From Candidatus Poribacteria bacterium (GTDB taxonomy: Bacteria > Poribacteria > WGA-4E > WGA-3G): DNA of 64,000 bases. Made by a program: the position numbers and the translations under genes. The notes beneath the pieces were generated by a model. That model ran no database searches. It had not been told where the DNA came from and saw only the letters and a list, made by a program, of their open reading frames with translations. How positions within the stretch are numbered: the first letter of the stretch is position 1; each line of letters opens with the position of its first letter. The DNA lies in NCBI GenBank assembly GCA_028821605.1, contig JAPPFM010000056.1, forward strand, positions 252,988 to 316,987. Direction: 5' to 3'. Below are positions 52,810-59,837 of this stretch, in pieces.

Positions 52810-53565
52810 TTAATTAATTCTTATGCAATCGTACCACTGCTGCGTTTTCTTTCCTTTCCGACTTAGTACCCCTGGTTTTCGCTCGACTGGTGGACCGAAG
52901 TCACCATCCCTCTGCTTCAGAACATTCCAGTCAGGCGGAAACCATGTTCTGAGGGTTTTGCAGTTGACTTCAAGGGTTTCCCCCTCCCAACCGCCGATTT
53001 TGTAATACATCGGACAGATCCACCGTTCGGCACCGCGTGCATATCGTCGCCAACCCATGACAAAGGCTTGTGCACGGATAATGTTCCCGTCTCGCCAGTG
53101 CCGTTCGATACCGCTCCATGGGTATCCTGTTGTTCCACCGCCAGCACTAATTTCGCTCCACCCCAAATCGTCGCGGAGTGTAATGTAGGAGAAGTTTGTG
53201 CCCCACGGTGTATCGTTTGTGCTGAAACGCCACTGTTGGCCGCGATACCAATGTAGTGCCCCTCGAATGCGTGAAGCGGAAACCGTCGCATTTTCAATGG
53301 TTTCTACGATGTCGAACCGACCTCTATTGTTATAAGGATTATGCACACCCGCACAGAGGGTGAGAGAGTTTACCTCAGGTCCGAACCATGTTCCATTTAC
53401 ACCAGGGGTTCGATAATAAAATCCCGAATTCGCGGGTTGGGCACGTTCTCCGGGATTCAATCGTGCTTTGGCGTAAGTGTTCCAAAACCCGATGGAAAGG
53501 ACCACTATGAGTAAAAACGCGTCAAAAATCAGATCCAAGTTTTTTGGCAATGTTCGTTTTCTCAT
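52810..53565 (-). CDS. Secreted protein B1, unnamed family with TPWGT and WYDCI signatures
   Basis: 251 residues with an N-terminal signal or anchor (about 11-32). Not a family I recognise. Blocks shared with B2 (54297) are YYRTPG, WFGPE, GRFDIVE/FFDIIY, WRFSTNDTPWGT, DLGWSEI, TGYPWSG with HWRDG, YYKIG and the terminal WYDCIRIN. The many Trp, Gly and Pro residues and two to three Cys fit an extracellular beta-rich fold, perhaps carbohydrate-binding. It lies 17 bp after A2 and 56 bp before A1 in the same operon. Its repeated pairing with an A-type protein suggests the two work together, for example as a two-component surface complex. Confidence 0.65.
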   Translation of the reverse strand: MRKRTLPKNLDLIFDAFLLIVVLSIGFWNTYAKARLNPGERAQPANSGFYYRTPGVNGTWFGPEVNSLTLCAGVHNPYNNRGRFDIVETIENATVSASRIRGALHWYRGQQWRFSTNDTPWGTNFSYITLRDDLGWSEISAGGGTTGYPWSGIERHWRDGNIIRAQAFVMGWRRYARGAERWICPMYYKIGGWEGETLEVNCKTLRTWFPPDWNVLKQRDGDFGPPVERKPGVLSRKGKKTQQWYDCIRIN

Positions 53566-53582
53566 AAGTATGCTGTCGGTGA

Positions 53583-54281
53583 TTAGGGGTCAGATACCTT
53601 TTTTAAACGCGACCATGTTGTCGTTAATTTCCGCCTCGGTGAGACAGAGAGTCCGTCAATCGTGAATGTGTCTACCCACGCGCGACCTACAGTGACATCC
53701 TCTGTGACAAATCCAGCGAGCACGAAAGCAATCGTATCAATGTGAGTGAAGTTCGCATCCCGAAAATCGAGGCGCGATTCTCCATCCGCATGTAGTTGAA
53801 ACCTACCGCTATTGAAGTACAATTCCATCTGCTGGAGTTCGTCTGTGTTCCAGCGTTGCCCGGGTCCAATAAACACGCTGCCGTTTCTTGAGGCTTGCAT
53901 ATCGTTCGTGAAAAAGAGGTAGAAGCCATCCTCCTCTATTTCGGTCACCGGGTTTCGGAAATGCTTTGCGAGTGCAATACCGAACCGAGCCTGCGTTGCC
54001 CCAGCGGTTTTGAGCGTAATCGTAAAGTCGTCATAAGGTCCAGGATAGGCGATGAATTGGTAGCGTTCAAATACAGTGCTCCACTGCTCTTGTGCCCGAA
54101 TTTCTGCTATTAAAAATCCGTCTTCAACCGTCCAAACAGAATCGTTTCCGACGTGTTGCCAGTCATCTTTTGATGCTTTTTCAAAATGGTCTTCCCAAAA
54201 AGCGGCGTACGTCTCCGCTTGCAAAAGAAGAAAGGCATAGATAGTAATAAGTACTTTTAAAGTGTGCACGATGTTTTTCAT
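53583..54281 (-). CDS. Secreted protein A2 (concanavalin-like, DUF1080-like) with the shared C-terminal tail
   Basis: 232 residues with signal peptide (about 7-26). It is collinear with A1: VGNDSVWTVEDGFLIAE, FERYQFIAYPGPYDDF, ARFGIALAKHF, RWNTDELQQMELYFNSGRF, HADGESRLDFRDANF and FTIDGL. The tail is SVSPRRKLTTTWSRLKK followed by four residues. A beta-sandwich, possibly glycan-binding, is likely; no catalytic residues are seen. It lies 15 bp after B2 and 17 bp before B1. A1 and A2 differ mostly in surface loops, which suggests divergence of ligand specificity after duplication. Confidence 0.7.
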   Translation of the reverse strand: MKNIVHTLKVLITIYAFLLLQAETYAAFWEDHFEKASKDDWQHVGNDSVWTVEDGFLIAEIRAQEQWSTVFERYQFIAYPGPYDDFTITLKTAGATQARFGIALAKHFRNPVTEIEEDGFYLFFTNDMQASRNGSVFIGPGQRWNTDELQQMELYFNSGRFQLHADGESRLDFRDANFTHIDTIAFVLAGFVTEDVTVGRAWVDTFTIDGLSVSPRRKLTTTWSRLKKVSDP

Positions 54282-54296
54282 ATCGCTGGTGTCTTA

Positions 54297-55085
54297 TTAT
54301 TTTAACGGTATGCAATCGTACCAATTATTTGTACGCTTTTCGCGACGGCTGAGCGTGTTGAATTCGGGACGAGACATCGGCTCCATAAAATGTCCCTCGG
54401 TGTGGCTTAGTATCTTCATATTATACTGTCCCCGTCCAGTTGCACAGATGTAGTTCACAGTTCCAATTTTGTGGTACTTCGGTGCGAGGTATCTCTTACC
54501 GGCATGCTTGTATGGATAATAGCCGGTTACTTCTGACTCGGATTTTATGGTACCTCCGTCGCGCCAATGTACCTCGAAACCGCTCCAAGGGAATCCGGTG
54601 ACGCTATTCGCTGCGTCGATGTCTGTCCAACCGATTTCGGATACGAGGGCGATGTGGACAGTGTCCGTGCCCCAAGGCGTATCGGCGGTTGCGAAACGCC
54701 ATTCTTGCTTCCGGTACCACCACACTTTTCCTGGCGTTGAAGAGGGCCAGACCATGGCATCCTCTCTGGTATAGATAATATCAAAAAATCCGGATGCATT
54801 AAATGGGTGAGCGATCATGGAACAAAGCACCCGGCTGTCGATTTCTGGTCCAAACCAGCGATCACCATCTTCAGACGCTACAAATTTGCCGGGTGTCCGA
54901 TAATAACTGCCCGCCGCTTCAGGAACAGCAACCTCCTGAAGGATGATTCTTTCCGCATCTTTGAGGGTGCCGTGCAAGCCAGCACTTGCAGGAAAAACAG
55001 GAAATTGGAGCGTGGCGATTAGAATTAGTGCTGTTCGGTAAACAGCGCACGGAGTGTACCGACTACTTTGCAAACGGAGTGCCAT
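54297..55085 (-). CDS. Secreted protein B2, paralog of B1
   Basis: 262 residues. A basic N-terminus and hydrophobic segment (about 16-36) form a signal peptide. It is collinear with B1: SYYRTPG, RWFGPEIDSRVLC, GFFDIIY, WYRKQEWRFATADTPWGT, SEIGWTDI, TGFPWSGFEVHWRDGG, YHKIG, and the end NNWYDCIPLK. The 23-bp overlap with the upstream regulatory-domain gene (stop codon inside the B2 start region) means translational coupling. No known family or enzyme motif. The strict conservation of TPWGT, HWRDG and WYDCI between B1 and B2 points to functional residues. Confidence 0.65.
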   Translation of the reverse strand: MALRLQSSRYTPCAVYRTALILIATLQFPVFPASAGLHGTLKDAERIILQEVAVPEAAGSYYRTPGKFVASEDGDRWFGPEIDSRVLCSMIAHPFNASGFFDIIYTREDAMVWPSSTPGKVWWYRKQEWRFATADTPWGTDTVHIALVSEIGWTDIDAANSVTGFPWSGFEVHWRDGGTIKSESEVTGYYPYKHAGKRYLAPKYHKIGTVNYICATGRGQYNMKILSHTEGHFMEPMSRPEFNTLSRREKRTNNWYDCIPLK

Positions 55086-56610
55086 CTCGACTGCCTAAAT
55101 AAATGCGGTATCCAGTACCACAAACCGGAATTTCAATTTGTTTATGAATAAGCGTTCGTTTATAGCGTTCTGTGGTGTCTTCAAATGCCGTATGGACAGC
55201 ACGGATATAGAGTTGATAACCAGCCTCTGTTAAATTGTCGAATTTGAATCTACCCGCCGCGTCCGTTTCCGCCTCAAACCGATCCAATGTCATTGACATG
55301 TCAGATGGATGCAACTCCCACGGGTACCACGAACGCGAGACAACAGCATTGTGGACAGGTTTGCCTGTATCTGCCCACAGCACCTGTCCCTGCAGCACTG
55401 CCACAGGTCGATCCGCTACAACAAGGACCTCTTCGGAATTCACCGACGCGTCCACATCAATGCGGGTTGCCGAGACACCGTCTCCAACAATATAAAAAGT
55501 ATATTTTTCCGCAAAAAGCCCATCCACAATAAAGGTAGACGTTGTCACAGGAAAGGATTTTGATAAAAATGGTTTGTGTAAAGCCAACGGATTCAAACCA
55601 GATTCCATCTCTGTGTATGCGGGGAATACCTTCACGCTGTATTGCGCATCCGATGGGACATCTGAAGGTAGGATAACGCGACCTTTAAGGGTAATCCCTT
55701 TTTCAAGCGGGATAACAGACGGCATCTTTCCGATATCCACGTTCTCATAGACTCTTGAAAAGTAGCCGCTTTTACGAACCTCAAGCGAGAGAAATCGCGC
55801 CTCGGTTTCTAACACTTGCATCTGAAAGTTGCCTGCGTCATCTGTCTGTGTCGCTGTGAGGATCGCACCGTGCCCCTCCGGCGTTTCACTATGCCGGGTC
55901 GCGTAAATCTGTGCTCCCGCTATTGGATGTTCTTGCTCGTCCACAACGCTGCCGCGTAATGTATCCAGTTTCGGGACACGAACAGAAATCTGTGCCTGTT
56001 TTTGCGGGTTAATAGATGCCACATACGCTATAATAACATCATTCCGAGAAACTGTCAAGGTGTATTCGATTGGATAGAGGTCGGCAAAGTGGAAATCACC
56101 TGCGGTGTCAGTCTTTACTGCGTGTTCAATCGGCGCAGCGGCGCGAAAAAAATCCGCCGACTTGTTGTGCATCTTTAGATTGATAACAACCCCTTCGGCA
56201 TTTTTGGCATCGGATACATTACCTCGCAGAGACAAGGTGCGCCTCAGCACAATTTCTCCTAAATCATACCTACTTTTTTGGGGAAGCATCTCCTGCCGTA
56301 AGAGTTTTGCTTGATATTGTGGATAGAGTGCCATAAGTGAAAAAGCGTAATAGTTTTGGGGTTCATTGGGGATCGTCAACGAGAACGTCCCTTTAGCATC
56401 TGTTGCTGTTGCGTGCGCGAACTCCCGGTCAGGATAAACACGCCCGATCTCCTCAGGCGCAACACGCACAAGGACATCGGCAATTGGGTGTCCATTTTCG
56501 GCATCTACGAGTATGCCGTGGACAGAAGTACTGTTTGGCGTTTGACAGATGCCAGTGGTGGCACAGAAAAAAAGCAACAAAATCGAAAGGGTGATGCGAA
56601 TATGGTTCAT
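55063..56610 (-). CDS. Secreted multi-domain carboxypeptidase-regulatory-like (CnaB-type) protein
   Basis: 515 residues with signal peptide (about 5-23). It is built of about five Ig-like CarboxypepD_reg/Cna-B domains. Each begins with a strand such as VHGILVDAENGHPIADVLVRV, SLRGNVSDAKN, LRGSVVDEQEHPIAGAQIYA, LKGRVILPSD and LQGQVLWADTGKPVHNAVV, and contains a T-D-x-x-G-x-F turn. Such modules are surface stalks or folding helpers of extracellular proteins. No membrane anchor or sorting tail follows. It is the first gene of the leftward operon and overlaps B2, so it may be a stalk or partner of the A/B proteins. Confidence 0.8.
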   Translation of the reverse strand: MNHIRITLSILLLFFCATTGICQTPNSTSVHGILVDAENGHPIADVLVRVAPEEIGRVYPDREFAHATATDAKGTFSLTIPNEPQNYYAFSLMALYPQYQAKLLRQEMLPQKSRYDLGEIVLRRTLSLRGNVSDAKNAEGVVINLKMHNKSADFFRAAAPIEHAVKTDTAGDFHFADLYPIEYTLTVSRNDVIIAYVASINPQKQAQISVRVPKLDTLRGSVVDEQEHPIAGAQIYATRHSETPEGHGAILTATQTDDAGNFQMQVLETEARFLSLEVRKSGYFSRVYENVDIGKMPSVIPLEKGITLKGRVILPSDVPSDAQYSVKVFPAYTEMESGLNPLALHKPFLSKSFPVTTSTFIVDGLFAEKYTFYIVGDGVSATRIDVDASVNSEEVLVVADRPVAVLQGQVLWADTGKPVHNAVVSRSWYPWELHPSDMSMTLDRFEAETDAAGRFKFDNLTEAGYQLYIRAVHTAFEDTTERYKRTLIHKQIEIPVCGTGYRIYLGSRDGTPFAK

Positions 56611-56725
56611 ATAGTGTATGTGCTTGAGTGGTTTGATGAAATTGTAGCATAAAATAGAAAAGAATTCAGTAATCGCTTCACGCTACCTTTCTAAAGGAAA
56701 AGGCTGTTGCTGAATTATACATTTT

Positions 56726-56758
56726 TATGTAACCTTTTTGTTCGGTTTACATTCTTAA
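56726..56758 (+). promoter_or_regulatory. Predicted ECF-type promoter, copy 1 (in front of the sigma gene)
   Basis: TATGTAACC at 56726-56734, exactly 15 bases, then CATTCTTAA at 56750-56758. The same two boxes with the same spacing occur at 57473-57505. The AAC core in the -35 box is typical of ECF promoters. Nothing else in the two upstream regions is as similar, so this is the best candidate for autoregulation by the encoded sigma. Confidence 0.6.
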
Positions 56759-56857
56759 CCTACAGTGAAGTTTCAGTACTGACATACTGGTATTTATGAG
56801 ATACGCTGTATATCTTTTCGGATTTTACTATAGGTGGCGATTCAAAAACAGGATGTG

Positions 56858-57457
56858 ATGGGAATGGACAAATCGCGCGATGAAGAGTTGGTTCATCAGA
56901 GTTTAGACGATGAGGACGAGAATGCCTTTGAAATCCTTTATCACCGTTACGAAATGTCGCTTCTCAATTTTTTCTATAGGCGCGTTGGCAGCTGGGAAAC
57001 CGCGCAGGACTTGATGCAAGAGACGTTTATTAGAGTGCATGCTCACCTCGGTACCCTTCGAGATCGCAAAAAATTTTCAAGTTGGATGTTTAGCATAGCA
57101 AAGCAACTCATCGCAACGCACATCAGAGAGAACCGGAGAAGTATTGAGACAGCTCCGATTGATGAAATCTTTGAAACCTACACGATAGAACCTGAGCATC
57201 GTTCTCCCATAGAATCGATAATCGCTGAAGAGCAGATGAAAATTGTTCGTGCTTTGGCGAAGCGGCTGCCCGAATCAGAGCGAAGTGCGTTTGAACTCAG
57301 ACTCAACAACATGACACTCGGAGAAATTGCCGAAACTTTAGACATCAGCCCATCGGCAACCAAGGTGCGGTTGCATCGGGCAAAACAGAAGTTAGTCGCT
57401 TGGATGAAAGCAGAGTATCCCGGCGAATTTGATCATATATTTCTCGAAAAAAGTTAA
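56858..57457 (+). CDS. ECF-type RNA polymerase sigma factor
   Basis: 199 residues from ATG 56858; GTG 56834 and ATG 56864 are alternatives, and AGGA at 56850 is the only ribosome-like site. Region 2 is DENAFEILYHRYEMSLLNFFYRRV with QDLMQETFIRVHAH and KFSSWMFSIAKQLIATHIREN; region 4 is LPESERSAFELRLNNMTLGEIAETLDISPSATKVRLHRAKQKL. Region 3 is absent, as in all ECF factors. There is no anti-sigma gene next to it: the following gene has no transmembrane helix and no zinc HxxxCxxC motif. A matching promoter motif before this gene and the next suggests it controls both. Confidence 0.9.
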   Translation: MGMDKSRDEELVHQSLDDEDENAFEILYHRYEMSLLNFFYRRVGSWETAQDLMQETFIRVHAHLGTLRDRKKFSSWMFSIAKQLIATHIRENRRSIETAPIDEIFETYTIEPEHRSPIESIIAEEQMKIVRALAKRLPESERSAFELRLNNMTLGEIAETLDISPSATKVRLHRAKQKLVAWMKAEYPGEFDHIFLEKS

Positions 57458-57472
57458 CAAAAAATCACTCTC

Positions 57473-57505
57473 TATGTAACCTATTTTGCCGATTTGCATT
57501 CTTAA
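57473..57505 (+). promoter_or_regulatory. Predicted ECF-type promoter, copy 2 (in front of the repeat-protein gene)
   Basis: TATGTAACC at 57473-57481, 15 bases, CATTCTTAA at 57497-57505, identical boxes and spacing to copy 1. Transcription should begin near 57512, giving a leader of about 18 nt that consists mainly of the AAAAAGGAGA ribosome site before ATG 57528. Confidence 0.65.
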
Positions 57506-57527
57506 TTCACAAAAAGGAGATATCAAC

Positions 57528-58235
57528 ATGACACCGATAGAGGTCAAGGAATTGCTGAAAACCTTAATTGTGGAGAAATGTCTCCCCATTGATGTTGTTG
57601 ATATGGCACCCTCCCAAGATTTACGCGCATTAGATTCGACAGTGGAGGCACGTATTAAAGATGTCATCCACCAATGGAATACAGATGGAAAAATTCATGA
57701 ACGCCCGCCGGGACGAGCAGAAATTATGGAGTTCTATACGAGAACTGATTCTGTCTCTCCTGCCAAGGAATTACCAGAATCCTTAGTGGTTGAATCATTT
57801 CTTGAATCCGTCATAGGGGAACAAAGACTACCTATCCGTTTCGCCGACTGTGGTTTCCGGTTGATTACTTTGGCGGAGGATGACGCAACGCACTATCCTG
57901 TTAAAATCTTACACGGCGGATTTCGATTAGACAAAAGAGACGGAAGCGCGATTACGGTATCACAACTTGAAGGCGTTGCAAGTCGATTCAAGGTTTTGCT
58001 AAAAGAGAGAGGTGTAAAAGCAAAAATGTTTCATCGAGGTTTCCAACTTGAAAAGAGTGCGGAAACTGGGATACCTCTCTCACAAGTCAAAAAGTGGGCG
58101 GAACAGATAGATACGACATTCGGCATCAATTATGTGCTGAATGCTTATGAATACGCAAACCGTGATGAAGCCTCGGATACAAGTTGGACGAGCGCGAGTA
58201 TTTGTGTTTCTTTGTGGCGTTTCCCACGGCGTTGA
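57528..58235 (+). CDS. Repeat protein 1 of the ECF locus, unnamed family with GFxL motifs
   Basis: 235 residues from ATG 57528 (AAGGAG 8 nt upstream; the upstream in-frame start lies inside the promoter). No signal or membrane segment, so cytoplasmic. It contains repeated units: IEVKELLKTLIVEKCLPIDVVD, VESFLESVIGEQRLPIRFADCGFRL, then KILHGGFRLDK and KMFHRGFQLEK. The shared core is [HD]-x-GF-x-L-x-K after a helix and a strand. The final segment is INYVLNAYEYANRDE... with TSWTSASICV. It is a paralog of the next gene. No known family. Its position behind the predicted ECF promoter makes it the first direct target. Confidence 0.65.
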   Translation: MTPIEVKELLKTLIVEKCLPIDVVDMAPSQDLRALDSTVEARIKDVIHQWNTDGKIHERPPGRAEIMEFYTRTDSVSPAKELPESLVVESFLESVIGEQRLPIRFADCGFRLITLAEDDATHYPVKILHGGFRLDKRDGSAITVSQLEGVASRFKVLLKERGVKAKMFHRGFQLEKSAETGIPLSQVKKWAEQIDTTFGINYVLNAYEYANRDEASDTSWTSASICVSLWRFPRR

Positions 58236-58294
58236 GTCACAATGGAACAAACTATAACAGAATAAAAACTTAATTTCAGAAAGGAGAAAAACTC

Positions 58295-59032
58295 ATGAGC
58301 CCAAATGATGTGAAAGAATTATTAGATGCTCTAATTATCGAACTCGATCTGCCGCTCAGAGTTTCCGATAGCGGTCCGTTATTGGTTAGCGAAAAGTCAG
58401 ACGGCTTGACCCAGGAGCGTATGGACGAAGTAGTAAAGCAGTGGATGGATGGAGAAATCCTAAGTCACGGTATCTCCGTAGGGAGATCTGTGTCTGAGAG
58501 AGATGAAGCGACAACTCGCCTCGCCTCCGACACGCACCGTGTCCCAGAAGTTAAGGAAATTTTGGAGTCCTTAGTCATTGAACAAGCACTACCTTTGAAA
58601 GTCGTCGACGACGGTTTTCAATTGGAAATCCTCGTAGATGAAGGGGTGGACTATCGTTGTGACGATATGCTGAAACTGGAGGCTTTATTAAAAGAGGAAG
58701 GCTTGGATGTTCCAGTACGCCATAGTGGTTTTGGTCTCTGGCAGAAGGAAGACACTGCCGAGATCCAATTCACGCAGTTTGAGGCGTTAGCGAATCGCCT
58801 TGCAGATGCCTTAAAAGGACATGGATTACAAGTGAGATTGCTCCATCACGGTTTTAAACTACAAAAGCGCGAAGAGGACAAAGTGGATATCGCAGAGGCA
58901 AAGGAGCTCACCTATAGATTAGAGACGATGGTCGGTATCCCCTATGTCCAAGGCTCTTACGGATACATAAAGCCCGGGTTGGATACAGAAATCCATTGGA
59001 CGACTGCAAGAATAACTACCGCCCTACCATAG
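58295..59032 (+). CDS. Repeat protein 2 of the ECF locus, paralog of repeat protein 1
   Basis: 245 residues, AAAGGAG before ATG 58295. The same layout as repeat protein 1: NDVKELLDALIIELDLPLRV, VKEILESLVIEQALPLKVVD with DGFQLEI, then VRHSGFGLWQK and LLHHGFKLQK. The end YVQGSYGYIKPG...EIHWTTARI corresponds to YVLNAYEYANRDE...DTSWTSASI in repeat protein 1. Cytoplasmic by sequence. The HxGFxL units recur about three times per protein and are acidic around their edges. Probably a small ligand- or peptide-binding fold; function unknown. It is 59 bp after repeat protein 1 and likely in the same transcript. Confidence 0.65.
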   Translation: MSPNDVKELLDALIIELDLPLRVSDSGPLLVSEKSDGLTQERMDEVVKQWMDGEILSHGISVGRSVSERDEATTRLASDTHRVPEVKEILESLVIEQALPLKVVDDGFQLEILVDEGVDYRCDDMLKLEALLKEEGLDVPVRHSGFGLWQKEDTAEIQFTQFEALANRLADALKGHGLQVRLLHHGFKLQKREEDKVDIAEAKELTYRLETMVGIPYVQGSYGYIKPGLDTEIHWTTARITTALP

Positions 59033-59130
59033 TTTTGAAATAAAATAGCATCAGATTAGCACGCCCTAAATTAACATTGGCAGCGTGCGCAGTAAAAACA
59101 AATAGAATAGATAAAAAGGAGATTCAGCAG

Positions 59131-59394
59131 ATGACGTACGTAATTTGCGAACCCTGCATTGACGTAAAAGATAACGCTTGCGTCGAAGTATGCCCCGTGG
59201 ATTGCATTCACCCGCATCCGACTGGCGCATCCGATGAATATGAAACGGTAAATCAACTCTACATCGATCCCGAAGAATGCATCGACTGTGGTGTATGTGA
59301 ACCGGTATGTCCCGTTGAGGCGATTTTCATGGAAGAAGATATGCCAGAAGAGTGGGAACATTTCATAGATATCAACGCAGAATATTTTCAGTAA
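59131..59394 (+). CDS. 7Fe (3Fe-4S/4Fe-4S) ferredoxin 1
   Basis: 87 residues from ATG 59131 with AAAGGAG 8-9 nt upstream; an earlier ATG at 59077 lacks one. The Cys pattern C9-x7-C17-x3-C21-x3-C25 plus [12 protein letters not shown] matches the bacterial 7Fe ferredoxin family (FdxA type), in which C9, C17 and a late Cys bind 3Fe-4S and the others 4Fe-4S. An extra Cys at position 6 precedes C9. A helical acidic tail ([15 protein letters not shown]) follows. It is a low-potential electron carrier. It is followed by a near-identical copy, and both sit downstream of the repeat proteins of the ECF locus. Confidence 0.9.
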   Translation: MTYVICEPCIDVKDNACVEVCPVDCIHPHPTGASDEYETVNQLYIDPEECIDCGVCEPVCPVEAIFMEEDMPEEWEHFIDINAEYFQ

Positions 59395-59459
59395 ATAGCA
59401 CCGGGTTGGCATATCTAATGCCAACCTCAAAACTCAAAAAACAAAAGGAAGATTTTCAA

Positions 59460-59723
59460 ATGGCTTATGTAATTTGTGAGCCCTGTATCGACGTAAAAGA
59501 CAGCGCGTGTGCTGACGTATGTCCTGTGGATTGCATTTATCCACATGCGGACGAGTCACCCGACGAATATGAAGCAGTGAATCAACTTTACATTCATCCC
59601 GAAGAATGCATTGATTGCAACGTGTGTACGCCCGAATGCCCTGTTGAGGCGATTTTCATGGAAGAAGATGTACCAGAAGAATGGGAGCATTTCATAGATA
59701 TCAACGCAGAATATTTTCAGTAA
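59460..59723 (+). CDS. 7Fe ferredoxin 2, tandem copy
   Basis: 87 residues from ATG 59460 with AAGGAA 9 nt upstream. Same Cys layout, including C6, C9, C17, C21, C25 and CIDCNVCTPECP, and the same [15 protein letters not shown] tail as ferredoxin 1. The last ~75 bases of the two genes are almost identical at DNA level, so the duplication is recent or is being homogenised by gene conversion. The central segment (HADESPDEYEAVNQ versus [14 protein letters not shown]) has diverged most. Two copies may raise dose or serve different partners. The partner enzyme is not in the window. Confidence 0.9.
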   Translation: MAYVICEPCIDVKDSACADVCPVDCIYPHADESPDEYEAVNQLYIHPEECIDCNVCTPECPVEAIFMEEDVPEEWEHFIDINAEYFQ

Positions 59724-59837
59724 CGGAAAGTCGAGCTCACGTTTAATATTTCGCTTGACAAACAGGTATTAGAGACGCGACACTAATTCTGAGTAGACTA
59801 CCGCCGCATGTGAAGTTGCGTTTTTTCAAAGGTAACT

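Noticed and set aside
57528..58235. Classical zinc-type (ZAS) anti-sigma factor next to the ECF gene
   Set aside because: No HxxxCxxC motif and no transmembrane helix; only the position suggests such a role.
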